In this document: positions 46,165 through 56,345 of the stretch, piece after piece
How the letters are laid out: each line of letters opens with the position of its first letter
Position numbering within the stretch: position 1 is the stretch's first letter
Assembly (NCBI RefSeq): GCF_001438705.1
Contig: NZ_JQBP01000003.1
Location: 220,610 to 284,609, forward strand
Reading direction: 5' to 3'
Length of the DNA: 64,000 nt
Source of the DNA: Weissella kandleri
Lineage (GTDB): Bacteria; Bacillota; Bacilli; Lactobacillales; Lactobacillaceae
Notes under the pieces: generated by a model
What the model was told of the DNA's origin: nothing
Database searches by the model: none
Seen by the model: only the letters and a program-made list of their open reading frames with translations
Program-made: the position numbers and the translations under genes

Positions 46165-49143
46165 CTAATGTTGTTGCTTAGCATACCACTGCTCTTTACT
46201 CATTAGAACGGGGCGGCGTTTCCCGCCCGTTGCAGTCCCCAAAATACCTTGATCTTCCATATCATCCACTAGCCTTGCCGCGCGATTATAGCCAATTCTA
46301 AAATGCCGTTGCATCATAGACGCTGATACTTCACCTTCAATTGATGCAAAGTCTAGCGCGTCATCCCAAATTTCATCTAAGGCTGAACTAGTATCACCAC
46401 TAGCTCCATTATCACTGTCCATTGCCTTCAAATCAGCATCAGTCACTTCCATACTTTCATCATATTGAGCGGATCCTTGTTGCCTAATATAATTAGTTAA
46501 ATTTTCAACATCATCATCAGACATGAACGCCCCTTGAACTCGTTCACCGTTATTTTCGCCAATGGGCTTAAAGAGCATATCACCACGTCCCAAAAGCTTT
46601 TCCGCGCCATTAGAATCTAGAATAGTCCGTGAATCGGTTCCTGATCCAACCGCAAACGCCATCCGTGAAGGAACATTGGCTTTAATCAAACCGGTAATAA
46701 CATCGACTGATGGACGCTGCGTGGCTACAATCAAATGAATTCCAGCCGCACGCCCTAACTGCGCAATCCGCACAATCGCTGGCTCAACTTCACCTGAAAC
46801 AGTCATCATCAAATCAGCCAATTCATCAATAATAACCACTAAATACGGCATCTTCATGAGCTGCGTATCAGGATTTTGTTGATTATGTTCGCGAATCGCT
46901 TTATTATACCCATCAATATTGCGAACGCCCATTTCCGAAAGTTGATCAAACCGGTGATCCATTTCCGACACAACCTTCTTCAAAGCCGCCGCCGCTTTTC
47001 GTGGTTCCGAAACAACAGGCGTAATCAAATGTGGAACATCATTGTAAATACTCAATTCCACTTTCTTCGGATCAACTAACATTAACCGAACTTCAGACGG
47101 TTTAGCTTGCAAAAGCATTGATGCCAAAATCGTATTAATCGCAACCGACTTACCAGAGCCTGTCGAACCGGCAATGAGAAGGTGTGGCATTTTCGTCAAA
47201 TCCATCTTAACAATATCGCCAGCCACACTTTTTCCAATCGGTACCTCTAACAAATTCTTACGATTGACCCCGACCGTTTCATACATATTGCGGAAGCCCA
47301 CAGTTGCTTGTTGTTCATTAGCCACTTCAATTCCCACTAATGACTTACCAGGAATCGGAGCTTCAATTCGGAGACTCTTTGCCGCTAAGGCCATCGCCAA
47401 ATCATCTGCTAAATTAGTGATTTTTGAAACCTTAACCCCCACCGCGGGCTTAATTTCATACTGAGTAATCGTTGGTCCTAAGACCACCTTTTCTACGGTG
47501 GCTTTAATATTAAAGCTTTCCAAAGTTTGTTGCAAAACTCGTGATTTTTCCGCTAATTGACTTTGTTCCTTACTTTGATCTGCCGAACCGGTCTTAGCCA
47601 AAAGACTTACCGGTGGCAATTGATAATTTTCATCTTGCACTTGTTGATTGAACCCGTTCACATCCACCGTCATTTCCGGCGTTGAGTGATACGATTCAGC
47701 TTGAGTCTGATGTTGGGAGTGTTGATGCTGTCTAGCATCCCGAATTAAATCAACATGACTAATTGCTTCTCCATGCGCATCATCCTTTAACGTATTTGCC
47801 GCCGCACTCGCTGTTAAATCCATCTCATCAGGCTTTTCTGCCCAATGATTCACTTGCACATCATCCTTCATTGAATCAGTTGTTTTGTTTGCCAAAAACA
47901 TTGCGTCCGCCTGCTCATCGATCGCGCGTTCTGGATTTTCAGATTCTGCTTGAGGTTCGGTGCGGTCAGTCGGGGTACTTTCCATCGACTGATTCCAATC
48001 GTTTGGCCAATCCATTTCGGTTTCAAAATCTTCCGCCGTCCATTGTGAAGTCCCAAAGGGATTACCAGTAGTATCCGTTGACTGCGCCGTCGAACTAGCT
48101 TGATTAGCGTCTGATAAAATTTCACCCGTGGATGGATCCACTGCACGAACATTTCCATCAAAACCTGGTGCGACAATGGTTTGCACTGTCTCAGACTCAT
48201 TTGTGCTGTTTGGTACTACAATTTCTGGCATGACAAAAGTGCTCGTCATGGCCTCATCAGGATTCAACGGTTGATGGGTATGCTGACCCACTATAAAAGG
48301 ATTATCATCATCAATTGCTTCTGGTTCCACCGATGCAACATTTTGCGCTTGTCCATTATCAACAGTAGCATCTGACTGTATGTCTGCATCTTTGGGGGAA
48401 TCTGCCTTAACTTCAAAGTCACGTTCAAATAGCTCATCCGCAATCTTACCACGCTGGGCTTGGTAGGTCTGATTCAACGTACTCATTTTTTTAGCACTCG
48501 CTTCTACCGCCAAACGTGTTGTATCTTCCATCACATTTGCGGCATATTCAGTCGCACCAAAGAAACTAGTAAGCACTGCTTTAATCGGTAAATTAAAAGT
48601 AATAATCACACCGGAAACTAAGGCCGCAATTGCTAACAACCAGGCACCCCAATTTGATAGTACCGGATAAATCAACGTTAACAAAGTCGCACCAAGTCCG
48701 CCTCCACCTACTGGAGTTTTAACCAATCCATTGTTGATGTCTTGTTGAATAAATTTAATAATATAGTTCAAATATGCATGATGAATATTGATGTGATTAA
48801 ATAACCGGATTGATCCAATTAAAATCATGCCACCATAGATCAATCCTACGCCCCAATAATAATTTTTCTTTAAAGTAGGGAATTTTCCGTAAACTGCCAT
48901 GCCAATTAACATCAACAAACTGAATGCCAAGAAAACTTGATATGTATCGCCGACTAAAAGTCGCACAACATTGGCCAAGAAAGCGCCCACGATGCCAAAT
49001 TTTCCAATGGCTGTAATCGCTAATAAAAGGCCCAGCGTTCCGGATAAATGCATCGTTAGCTTCTGTGATTCCGCTTGCTTTTTATTTTTTCTTTTCTTAC
49101 TATTTTTCTTCTTATTAACTGGCTTTTTCTTATATTGTGCCAT
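46165..49143 (-). CDS. ftsK: DNA translocase FtsK/SpoIIIE
   Basis: Pumps chromosomal DNA through the division septum. It has four N-terminal membrane helices (about 28-180), a long acidic, Asn/Gln/Thr-rich linker (about 230-490), the motor with Walker A GSTGSGKS near 658 and Walker B VVIIDELADLMM near 775, and a C-terminal gamma domain (about 920-985) for KOPS-type sequence reading (MMQRHFRIGYNRAARLVDDM). Length 992 exceeds the usual 780-850 because of the linker. RBS AAAGGA precedes ATG 49143. Confidence 0.97.
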   Translation of the reverse strand: MAQYKKKPVNKKKNSKKRKNKKQAESQKLTMHLSGTLGLLLAITAIGKFGIVGAFLANVVRLLVGDTYQVFLAFSLLMLIGMAVYGKFPTLKKNYYWGVGLIYGGMILIGSIRLFNHINIHHAYLNYIIKFIQQDINNGLVKTPVGGGGLGATLLTLIYPVLSNWGAWLLAIAALVSGVIITFNLPIKAVLTSFFGATEYAANVMEDTTRLAVEASAKKMSTLNQTYQAQRGKIADELFERDFEVKADSPKDADIQSDATVDNGQAQNVASVEPEAIDDDNPFIVGQHTHQPLNPDEAMTSTFVMPEIVVPNSTNESETVQTIVAPGFDGNVRAVDPSTGEILSDANQASSTAQSTDTTGNPFGTSQWTAEDFETEMDWPNDWNQSMESTPTDRTEPQAESENPERAIDEQADAMFLANKTTDSMKDDVQVNHWAEKPDEMDLTASAAANTLKDDAHGEAISHVDLIRDARQHQHSQHQTQAESYHSTPEMTVDVNGFNQQVQDENYQLPPVSLLAKTGSADQSKEQSQLAEKSRVLQQTLESFNIKATVEKVVLGPTITQYEIKPAVGVKVSKITNLADDLAMALAAKSLRIEAPIPGKSLVGIEVANEQQATVGFRNMYETVGVNRKNLLEVPIGKSVAGDIVKMDLTKMPHLLIAGSTGSGKSVAINTILASMLLQAKPSEVRLMLVDPKKVELSIYNDVPHLITPVVSEPRKAAAALKKVVSEMDHRFDQLSEMGVRNIDGYNKAIREHNQQNPDTQLMKMPYLVVIIDELADLMMTVSGEVEPAIVRIAQLGRAAGIHLIVATQRPSVDVITGLIKANVPSRMAFAVGSGTDSRTILDSNGAEKLLGRGDMLFKPIGENNGERVQGAFMSDDDVENLTNYIRQQGSAQYDESMEVTDADLKAMDSDNGASGDTSSALDEIWDDALDFASIEGEVSASMMQRHFRIGYNRAARLVDDMEDQGILGTATGGKRRPVLMSKEQWYAKQQH

Positions 49144-49281
49144 GAATTCATCCTTTCATTAAAATCGCATTTTATGCTTTCAAATGATTTTACTAACATT
49201 TGGAAGTATAGCATATTCAAAACAAGCGCCCCATAATTCATGATAAATCTTATTACAGCTTTAAGATTTATCCATCTTTAA

Positions 49282-49358
49282 CGCCCATTTGATCACGTGG
49301 GCATCACATTTAGATACAGAAAAACCCCATTAGTCAAATCTCTTCAACTAACGGGGTT
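49282..49358 (-). terminator. Terminator after rbfA, with a second hairpin
   Basis: Minus strand GAACCCCGTTAGT...ACTAATGGGGTT followed by TTTC (49358-49319). A second small hairpin, GCCCA-N10-TGGGC, lies beyond it. It ends the rimP-nusA-infB-rbfA operon. Confidence 0.85.
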
Positions 49359-49391
49359 CAATTCAAATACATTATCAATTTGAATTAAGGC

Positions 49392-49754
49392 TTATTTATT
49401 TTCATCTGCATGAAGTTGCCGGATTAAATCATCAATTTTGCTCCCATAAGTCACTGACTCATCTTTTTTGAAAATCAATTCTGGCGTCTTATACGTATTC
49501 AAAGTTGAACCAACTTCTTTTCGAATCAACCCCTTAGCAGCTTCTAAACCATCCGCAGCTTTTTGATTAACAGAAGCAAGTTCTGATAACACGCTGTAGT
49601 AGACTGTCGCTTGCTGTAAATCGCCTGTGACTTCTACCCCAGTGATAGTTACGCCTTGCACTCGGGGATCACGAATACGCTTCAATAAAATTTCATTGAC
49701 TGACCGTTGAATCTCTTGTTCTAAACGTCCCACTCGAAAATTCTGCTGTGCCAT
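49392..49754 (-). CDS. rbfA: Ribosome-binding factor A
   Basis: KH-fold factor for late 30S assembly and cold growth. It begins with RVGRLEQEIQRSVNEILLKRIRDPR and has the AxG-type KH region. Length 120 is normal. AAAGGAG precedes ATG 49754. It is the last gene of the infB operon, 50 bases after infB. Confidence 0.96.
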   Translation of the reverse strand: MAQQNFRVGRLEQEIQRSVNEILLKRIRDPRVQGVTITGVEVTGDLQQATVYYSVLSELASVNQKAADGLEAAKGLIRKEVGSTLNTYKTPELIFKKDESVTYGSKIDDLIRQLHADENK

Positions 49755-49804
49755 GTTTATCTCCTTTACCGATTGCTTTAACAGCTTAATTAAGCTTATA
49801 AATT

Positions 49805-52042
49805 TTACTTTGGCTTAACCTCAAACATTTGATAAACTTCAATTTCATCGCCGACTTTTTCATCGTTATAATTTTCAATGGTCATTCCAAAGTCATTACC
49901 GTTCTTAACTTCTTTCACGTCATCCTTACCGCGACGTAATGAACCAATTTTACCATCATAGATGACGATTCCATCCCGGATTAACCGAACGCTAGAATCC
50001 CGAGTAATTTTTCCACTCATCATCATTGAACCAGCAATCGTTCCCACCTTTGAAACACGGAACAATTCCAAAATCTGGGCAGTTCCAATTACTTGTTCTT
50101 CAAAGACGGGTTCTAATTGACCCTTCATCGCTGCTTCAATTTCATCAATAGCATTATAAATAACTGAATGTAAACGAATATCAACATCATCTGACTCAGC
50201 TTGAGTACGTGCTTGCGGTGTTGGTCGAACATTGAATCCAACAATAATAGCGCCTGAAGCCTCTGCTAAGGTGATATCTGATTCATTAATCGCACCTACT
50301 GCTGTGTGAATAATATCAACCTTAACCCCTTCAACATCAATTTTCTTAAATGACCCAGCCAAGGCTTCAACAGATCCTTGCACGTCGGCTTTAATAATGA
50401 CAGGAATTGACTTCATTTCATTTTCGGCCATCTTGTTGAACAAATCAGCCACTGAAACCACATTATTGCGCTTACGGTCAAGGAGCAACGCCCGCTTAGC
50501 ACGTTCTTCTCCAGCTGCCCGTGCTGTCTTTTCATCTTCAAAGACCACGAAACGATCACCGGCTGCTGGGACATCGTTTAATCCGGTAATCTCAACCGGT
50601 GTTGATGGCTTAGCTTCCTTAATTCGTCGACCACGATCATTGGTCATCGTCCGCACTTTTCCAAACGTATTTCCGACAACAATTGGGTCACCAACGTGCA
50701 TCGTTCCTTGTTGAACTAAGACCGTGGCAATTGCTCCACGTCCCTTATCCAATCGGGCTTCGATAACGGAACCAGCCGCGCGTTGGTTAGGGTTAGCATG
50801 CAAGTCCAACACATCTGATTGTAGCAAAACCATTTCGAGCAATTCATCAATATTTTGACCAAACTTAGCTGAAATATTAACGAAAATTGTGTCACCACCA
50901 TACTCTTCTGGAACCAATTCATATTGCATCAATTGATTAATGACGTTTTCTGGGTTGGCTCCTGGCTTATCAATCTTGTTAACTGCAACAATGATTGGAG
51001 TTCCCGCTGCCTTAGCGTGATTAATTGCCTCAATTGTTTGTGGCATCACTCCATCATCAGCCGCAACGACCAAAATTGTAATATCCGTAATGTCTGCTCC
51101 ACGAGCACGCATGGCAGTAAAGGCCGCGTGACCAGGCGTATCCAAGAATGTAATCTCGCGTCCATTTAACTTAACTTGATATGCTCCGATATGCTGGGTA
51201 ATTCCGCCCGCTTCGCCTTCAGTAATATGCGAATTACGTAAATAGTCCAACAAAGTAGTCTTACCATGATCAACGTGTCCCATGATTGTTACCACTGGTG
51301 CACGAGGCTCGAGGTCTTCTTCATTACCTTGTTCTTCTTCAAAGAATTTATCCAAATCAGCGATATCCACTTCAACCTTAGGCTCCGCCTCAATCCCATA
51401 ATCAGCTGCCAAAATTTCAATTGTGTCAGCATCCAAGGATTGATTTTGGTTAACCATCACTCCGAGCATAAACAACTTTTTAATAATCTCAGTTGCATCA
51501 CGATGAATTAACTTCGCAATATCTTGAACGTTCATCCCAACTGAATAAACTAACTTATCTGGCAATGGTTGATCTTTACGAACAGTTGGGGCTGGGCGAT
51601 TGGCGTTATTACGGTTATTGCGATTGCGCTTACCACCACGCCGGTTTCCATTCCCACCATTATTATTGCGGTTATTAGACCGATTATTATGGTTGTTGTT
51701 ACCACCATTGTTATCTCTTTTATTTTGGTTATTATTAGTTTGGTTAATCACGACTTTTTTCACTTCTGCTTTCTCGGGCTTAGTAACGACGGTTTGCTTC
51801 TTAGACTGCTTGCTGTTTTCCGTCGTTGCTGGTTTAGCCTTAGGGGTTGCCTCAGCTTTATTTTGCGCTGGTGCTGTCTGAGCCTTAGGAGTGCGCTTGG
51901 CCTTCCGCAATTGTGCTTCTTGAGCAGCATCAACCGTTGACATATGTGACTTAACTGCGAAGCCTGCATCTTTGGCCGCAGCTACTAATTCCTTTGATGG
52001 AACATTCAATTCTTTCGCTAATTCAAAAATTCGCTTTGTCAT
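49805..52042 (-). CDS. infB: Translation initiation factor IF-2
   Basis: GTPase that brings initiator tRNA to the 30S subunit. It has an N-terminal IF2_N domain (1-55), an Ala/Lys/Thr-rich stretch, an Asn/Gly/Arg-rich low-complexity block (about 98-150), a second IF2_N-like domain, then G1 GHVDHGKT near 254-261, G3 DTPGH and G4 NKID. Length 745 is within range. Its start overlaps the ylxQ stop codon (ATGA), with GAGG upstream. Confidence 0.98.
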   Translation of the reverse strand: MTKRIFELAKELNVPSKELVAAAKDAGFAVKSHMSTVDAAQEAQLRKAKRTPKAQTAPAQNKAEATPKAKPATTENSKQSKKQTVVTKPEKAEVKKVVINQTNNNQNKRDNNGGNNNHNNRSNNRNNNGGNGNRRGGKRNRNNRNNANRPAPTVRKDQPLPDKLVYSVGMNVQDIAKLIHRDATEIIKKLFMLGVMVNQNQSLDADTIEILAADYGIEAEPKVEVDIADLDKFFEEEQGNEEDLEPRAPVVTIMGHVDHGKTTLLDYLRNSHITEGEAGGITQHIGAYQVKLNGREITFLDTPGHAAFTAMRARGADITDITILVVAADDGVMPQTIEAINHAKAAGTPIIVAVNKIDKPGANPENVINQLMQYELVPEEYGGDTIFVNISAKFGQNIDELLEMVLLQSDVLDLHANPNQRAAGSVIEARLDKGRGAIATVLVQQGTMHVGDPIVVGNTFGKVRTMTNDRGRRIKEAKPSTPVEITGLNDVPAAGDRFVVFEDEKTARAAGEERAKRALLLDRKRNNVVSVADLFNKMAENEMKSIPVIIKADVQGSVEALAGSFKKIDVEGVKVDIIHTAVGAINESDITLAEASGAIIVGFNVRPTPQARTQAESDDVDIRLHSVIYNAIDEIEAAMKGQLEPVFEEQVIGTAQILELFRVSKVGTIAGSMMMSGKITRDSSVRLIRDGIVIYDGKIGSLRRGKDDVKEVKNGNDFGMTIENYNDEKVGDEIEVYQMFEVKPK

Positions 52043-52362
52043 TGATTTTCCTCCTCTTTTTCTAAATACATTTGCATTTTTTTAGCAAATCCGCGATCAG
52101 CCACTGCCACCAAAGAACGGGCCATGCCTGTGGCATTCGCAATTTCTTGACGCGTCAGACTAGTTGAAAATGGCACACCATAACTCGTAGTCTTATTAGT
52201 GAACTTCTTAAGCGTACTAGCGCCACCATCTTGCGCAAAGAAAACTAAATTAACTTTACCTTTCCGAATTGCGTCTAAAACTAAGCCTTCACCAGTCACT
52301 AATTTTCCTGCACGTCTTGCTAATCCTAACAAATTTAATAATTGTTGTTGGTTATTGTTCAT
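52039..52362 (-). CDS. ylxQ: L7Ae/YlxQ family RNA-binding protein
   Basis: Small L7Ae-family protein that in B. subtilis binds K-turn RNA. It starts [20 protein letters not shown] and has the [13 protein letters not shown] block. The frame is open to 52401, but ATG 52362 falls inside the ylxR end (ATGAACAATAA), which is the usual overlap, so I choose 107 residues. No strong ribosome site is seen, which fits translational coupling. Confidence 0.92.
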   Translation of the reverse strand: MNNNQQQLLNLLGLARRAGKLVTGEGLVLDAIRKGKVNLVFFAQDGGASTLKKFTNKTTSYGVPFSTSLTRQEIANATGMARSLVAVADRGFAKKMQMYLEKEEENQ

Positions 52363-52651
52363 TCCCAAATAGTTCCCGTCGTCCTTGTTGGTGATCAACA
52401 TATGCGATTAGTTCATCATAGAAGGCATCTTCTAGGTGCACCCCAAAAGCGCGATCGAAAGTTCGTTTTTGCTTTGCTGTTTTCGCCGTTTCGACATCAA
52501 TTTGAATGTAGGCCCCGCGACCGTTAGCGCGATTAGTAGGATCTAGTTGAACTTCGCCAGTTGGTGTTTTTACCACCCGGACCAAATCTTTTTTAGGCAC
52601 CATTTCACCACTCACAATGTCTTTTCGCATCGGAATTTTTTTTAATTTCAT
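52352..52651 (-). CDS. ylxR: YlxR family protein (DUF448, RnpM)
   Basis: YlxR proteins bind RNA; in B. subtilis the protein, called RnpM, binds RNase P RNA. The family pattern LVRVVKTPTGEVQLDPTNRANGRGAYI is cut here to LDPTNRANGRGAYI. Length 99. TAGGAGG precedes ATG 52651. It sits between nusA and ylxQ in the conserved operon. Confidence 0.94.
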   Translation of the reverse strand: MKLKKIPMRKDIVSGEMVPKKDLVRVVKTPTGEVQLDPTNRANGRGAYIQIDVETAKTAKQKRTFDRAFGVHLEDAFYDELIAYVDHQQGRRELFGNEQ

Positions 52652-52664
52652 TGGTGACCTCCTA

Positions 52665-53822
52665 TTAATCTAACGTTACGTCCTCAAAATCAACTACCGC
52701 CGTCACGTTTTCTTGATTAGCATCGTTGATTTGGTCCGCATTTTCTTGCATCGTTGCATAAACCTCTTCACGCTGTGATTCCGGCTTGATATCGATTGAA
52801 TAACTAGTTAACTTAGCGGCTAAACGAGCATTTTGTCCACGTTTTCCAATGAAAAGTGAAAGTTGATCATCAGGTACCAAGACGGTCACCCCACGTTCAT
52901 TGCTTGGATCAAAGATAACCTCCAAAACTTCCGCTTTTTCTGTTGTCTTCAAGGCATTCACAATAAATTCGGCGGGTTCTTCAGACCATTGAATAATGTC
53001 TAAGTTTTCCCCTGATAATTCAGAAATTACTGTTTGTACGCGGGCACCACGTTGACCAATCAAGGTTCCAACCGCATCTAAGTTTTCGTTATATGAAACA
53101 ACTGCGACCTTTGACCGGTCCCCTGCTTCACGCGCAATCGCCTTAATTTCAACGGTTCCGTCTTGTACTTCCGGAACTTCCGCTTCAAACAGACGCTTAA
53201 CCAAGTCAGGCGCAGTCCGTGAAACAAAGATTTGTGGTCCGCGCTTATTTTCTTGCTCAACTTCAGTTAACAAGACTTTAATCAAATCACCATTCCGATA
53301 TTGTTCATTAGGCATTTGGTCGCTTTGCTTCATAGCTGCTTCCTTGCCACCTGGCAATGTTACATATAAGTAACGATTGTCTTGATAAGCCACTTCTCCA
53401 GTAATGATTTCATCTAAATCATCTTTATATTCATTATAGACTTTCAAACGCTCTGCTTCGCGAACTTTTTGAATAATAATTTGCTTAGCTTTACCTGCTG
53501 CTAACCGTCCAAAATCTGAAGGGGTAATTTCAAACTTAATTTGATCGCCCACTTCATAGTCTTTATGCAGTTGGTGTGCGTCATGCAAAGAAATTTGGGT
53601 ATTATGATTTTCAATCACGTCGCCTTCAACTACAATCTTCACTTGATAAACTTTAATGTTTCCGCGTTGCCGGTTGAATTTAACTTCAACGTTAGTCTCA
53701 TTGTCATAATTTTCTTCGTATGCCTTTTCTAACGCTACTTCGATGGCGTCAACTAAAACATCAGTTTGGATCCCCCGCTCATTTTCTAAAGCATCTAATG
53801 CCGCTACAATTTCTTTACTCAT
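52665..53822 (-). CDS. nusA: Transcription elongation factor NusA
   Basis: Binds RNA polymerase and RNA, affecting pausing and antitermination. It has an N-terminal RNAP-binding domain (1-125), S1 domain (about 130-200), and KH1/KH2 (LIGQRGARVQTVI and FIGKRGQNARLAAKL). Length 385 is the usual Gram-positive form without the C-terminal acidic repeats. GGAG precedes ATG 53822. Confidence 0.97.
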   Translation of the reverse strand: MSKEIVAALDALENERGIQTDVLVDAIEVALEKAYEENYDNETNVEVKFNRQRGNIKVYQVKIVVEGDVIENHNTQISLHDAHQLHKDYEVGDQIKFEITPSDFGRLAAGKAKQIIIQKVREAERLKVYNEYKDDLDEIITGEVAYQDNRYLYVTLPGGKEAAMKQSDQMPNEQYRNGDLIKVLLTEVEQENKRGPQIFVSRTAPDLVKRLFEAEVPEVQDGTVEIKAIAREAGDRSKVAVVSYNENLDAVGTLIGQRGARVQTVISELSGENLDIIQWSEEPAEFIVNALKTTEKAEVLEVIFDPSNERGVTVLVPDDQLSLFIGKRGQNARLAAKLTSYSIDIKPESQREEVYATMQENADQINDANQENVTAVVDFEDVTLD

Positions 53823-53836
53823 GATTTCTCTCCATC

Positions 53837-54517
53837 TTAAATACTAACTTGTTTGGCTTTCGCAATGGCATCCCGTGGAACTTCCAAAGTGTGACCTGCT
53901 TCATCAACTATCACTAGCTTTTGCTCATCAAAGTCGACCAGTTCGCCCGCAAATTCTTTTTGACCATTAATTTTTTGGTAAGTTTTTACCTGAACTAACT
54001 TGTTTTTTGCCCATGCCAAATCTTCATCACTAACTAACTCCCGATTTTGATTCAATGCCATTTTGGCAGCCCGAATCTGATCAAAGGTAATGGTTAATTT
54101 TTGTCGTTTAGCTTTCACCGCATATTCCACAATAATTCCGTCAGTTAAAGTTTCCAACAAGTTCCCAATCAATTTTGAGCTACCGTCAATCGATTGCTTT
54201 AAATCAATTTCAATATTTTTACCTAAAGCCCATTGATAATCGCTCACTTGCTTTAAGCTACGTTCAGCACCGGGTGATGCAACATCTAACATATAAGACG
54301 CTGGAAATGGATCTGGTTCAATCCCATCTACTAATTCACCTACTAAATCAGTCAATTCTACCAAATCATCAATGCTAATCTGACCATCCTCACGATCAAT
54401 TAATGTTCGCAGAACCATTTCAGAATCCATCGTTTCATATTCAACATCCCAAAGCAAAAATCCACGTGCTGCCAAGGCAGGCGCCAAAGTTGCCTTTACT
54501 TGATCAATGATGTCCAA
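53837..54517 (-). CDS. rimP: Ribosome maturation factor RimP with a doubled C-terminal domain
   Basis: 30S assembly factor. The N-terminal alpha/beta domain ends near residue 90 with SYMLDVASPGAERSL. The C-terminal SH3-like domain at 98-154 is followed by a linker and a second, similar segment at 174-226, so the protein is 226 residues rather than about 155. Start TTG 54517 is nine bases after GGAGG. It is the first gene of the rimP-nusA-ylxR-ylxQ-infB-rbfA operon. The second copy is inferred from pattern, not an alignment program. Confidence 0.9.
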   Translation of the reverse strand: MDIIDQVKATLAPALAARGFLLWDVEYETMDSEMVLRTLIDREDGQISIDDLVELTDLVGELVDGIEPDPFPASYMLDVASPGAERSLKQVSDYQWALGKNIEIDLKQSIDGSSKLIGNLLETLTDGIIVEYAVKAKRQKLTITFDQIRAAKMALNQNRELVSDEDLAWAKNKLVQVKTYQKINGQKEFAGELVDFDEQKLVIVDEAGHTLEVPRDAIAKAKQVSI

Positions 54518-54574
54518 TACCTGTTACCTCCTTTATCAATAAGCTACCAAATCCGCTTCTCCGCTGATTTGCCT

Positions 54575-54616
54575 AAAAAAATGAGCGGTCCAGACTACAA
54601 GAGTCGGACCACTCAA
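54575..54616 (-). terminator. Terminator between mtnN and rimP
   Basis: Minus strand TGAGTGGTCC-N14-GGACCGCTCA followed by seven T. It ends the mtnN operon just before rimP. Confidence 0.88.
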
Positions 54617-54740
54617 CTAAGAGCTTTAATTACAATTAATAATATACCATATCTTAATTCAGATGACAAGCTCAGCCGCAGGTACCAAATCGACTTAAAC
54701 GCCTACTCTTAACCATTAGCTTGCACCGACAACCAGCTAC

Positions 54741-55430
54741 TTACGCCTGCTTAAAATAATTCACGAGCACCGTTGCTGATTGCTGACCAGCTTGAACTAC
54801 AAATTCATCGTATGACATACCAGCTTCCCCATTCGCGTTATCAGAGATGGCCCGAACCACAGCAAATGGTATGGCAAATTGATGCGCGACTTGTGCTACA
54901 GCAGCTCCTTCCATTTCACCAGCTAAAGCGTGTGGAAAAGCCTGCACAATCGCTTGCTTTTGTTCCATTGAATTAATAAAAGTATCACCTGAAACAATCA
55001 TTCCATGTTGCACTTTTGTTTGTTGGTCCCCATAAGATTGTGCTAATGCCAAAGAAAGTCTTTCATCAGTAGAAAAACGAGCCGGTTGTTGTGGAACTTG
55101 TCCAAACTCATAGCCAAAGACACGTGCATCAGCATCAAAATAGGCTAACTCATTGGCGATCACAACATCCCCAACGTGTAAATCACCACCTAAAGCCCCA
55201 GCTGAACCAGAATTGATTAAATAATTTACTTCAAACTTAGTAATTAATAAAGTCGCCGTAACGGCCGCGGCTACTTTCCCAATTCCACTTTTAACCACTA
55301 CCACTTCCGCCTGCCCTAAACGTCCAACGTGAAATGGCATTCCCTGGACTGTCATCACACTTTCATCTTGTAAGGCGGCTAAAATGCCATCCATTTCAGT
55401 TTGTTCAGCATTAATGATTCCGTAACGCAT
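54741..55430 (-). CDS. mtnN: 5'-methylthioadenosine/S-adenosylhomocysteine nucleosidase
   Basis: Removes adenine from MTA and SAH, clearing SAM by-products and feeding the Met cycle. Motifs: LINSGSAGAL, EMEGAAVAQVAHQF with the substrate-binding Glu, and the catalytic Asp in AISDNANGEAG. Length 229 is typical. AAAGGAG precedes ATG 55430. It is the last gene of a five-gene minus-strand unit and is followed by a terminator. Confidence 0.97.
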   Translation of the reverse strand: MRYGIINAEQTEMDGILAALQDESVMTVQGMPFHVGRLGQAEVVVVKSGIGKVAAAVTATLLITKFEVNYLINSGSAGALGGDLHVGDVVIANELAYFDADARVFGYEFGQVPQQPARFSTDERLSLALAQSYGDQQTKVQHGMIVSGDTFINSMEQKQAIVQAFPHALAGEMEGAAVAQVAHQFAIPFAVVRAISDNANGEAGMSYDEFVVQAGQQSATVLVNYFKQA

Positions 55431-55458
55431 GCTTTAATCTCCTTTTTTACAAAAACTT

Positions 55459-55770
55459 TTACAAAAAAAATAAAATTCCCCAAGTTATCACAATTCCTAA
55501 AATCAACCAAATAATCACCCAATTTAATCGATACTTTAACCGCGCTGTTTTCCCCGTGGGGGTCAGTTTACGGGTAATGGGATCCAAATCAAACTTACCT
55601 TTATGCGTTAAGCGATTTTCCGCCCGCGTCAATGGTCGATTAATATCACCGCCCGATTGCCGTTTTAGTTGTTCAAAAGTTAACTCGGCTGACACTTGTT
55701 CAGCGCTGGGAGCTTTCTTATTCCAGCCTTTCAACAAATCCGCAAATTTAGTCCGAATATTTTCAAACAT
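55459..55770 (-). CDS. Small membrane-anchored protein of unknown function
   Basis: 103 residues: a charged N-terminal part ending in a C-terminal transmembrane helix (NWVIIWLILGIVITWGILFFL). The frame is open to 55803, but AAAGGG five bases before ATG 55770 gives the better start. It lies two bases after the Nudix gene and 28 before mtnN. Similar tail-anchored proteins are found at this place in lactobacilli. Function unknown. Confidence 0.78.
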   Translation of the reverse strand: MFENIRTKFADLLKGWNKKAPSAEQVSAELTFEQLKRQSGGDINRPLTRAENRLTHKGKFDLDPITRKLTPTGKTARLKYRLNWVIIWLILGIVITWGILFFL

Positions 55771-55772
55771 TT

Positions 55773-56345
55773 TTATCCCTTTCTCTGCCGCAAACTTTTC
55801 CAATACAAATAAGCCATATTCGTTTTAGCATCGTTGAGGCGCCCATCTTCAAACATCTGCTGAACCGTCGCGAAATCATACCAAACCAAATTCAAATTTT
55901 CATCACTGTCTTGAGCCATCTCATGTTGAACAGGTGTTAAATATTGCGCTAAATATAAATAAATTTTTTCATCGGCAAATCCAATCGAAGAATAGAACGC
56001 CGTAAATTGTTCCAACTTACCGGCCTGCAAACGCGTTTCTTCATTAAGCTCACGTTCCATCGCTGCCAGCGGTGTTTGATCGCGATCGTCCACCTTTCCC
56101 GCCGGAATTTCTAAGGTCGTTTGACGGATTGCAGCTCGCCATTGCTGCACCATCAACATTTGATCTTGTTCATTAAGCACTAGTGCAGCAACAGCTGGTT
56201 GATGATGGATAATTTCACGTTGCGCCTTGCGTCCATCGGGCAAACGCACCGTTTCTAAATGCAAATCCAGAATATGACCTTGATAAAGCGATTGGTCTTG
56301 TTCAACACTTTCTTTGAAGGATGCTTCATCATTACTTTCCTTCAT
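55773..56345 (-). CDS. Nudix hydrolase, ADP-ribose pyrophosphatase type
   Basis: Nudix enzyme of the ADP-ribose/sugar-nucleotide class, 190 residues. The Nudix box is GKVDDRDQTPLAAMERELNEE: the metal-binding RELNEE core is intact, but there is one extra residue between G and R and the following Gly is Arg (EETR). The upstream LEIPAGK fits ADPRases. Start ATG 56345 is seven bases after GAGG; the ATG at 56351 is too close to it. It overlaps the cold-shock gene by 14 bases. Confidence 0.92.
   Translation of the reverse strand: MKESNDEASFKESVEQDQSLYQGHILDLHLETVRLPDGRKAQREIIHHQPAVAALVLNEQDQMLMVQQWRAAIRQTTLEIPAGKVDDRDQTPLAAMERELNEETRLQAGKLEQFTAFYSSIGFADEKIYLYLAQYLTPVQHEMAQDSDENLNLVWYDFATVQQMFEDGRLNDAKTNMAYLYWKSLRQRKG

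Noticed and set aside
51493-51940. Leu/Arg/Ile-rich frames opposite the infB low-complexity block, and the AAT/AAC repeats themselves as a possible CRISPR or repeat array
   Set aside because: They come from the Asn/Gly/Arg-coding repeats of IF-2. There are no regular repeat-spacer units and no cas genes.
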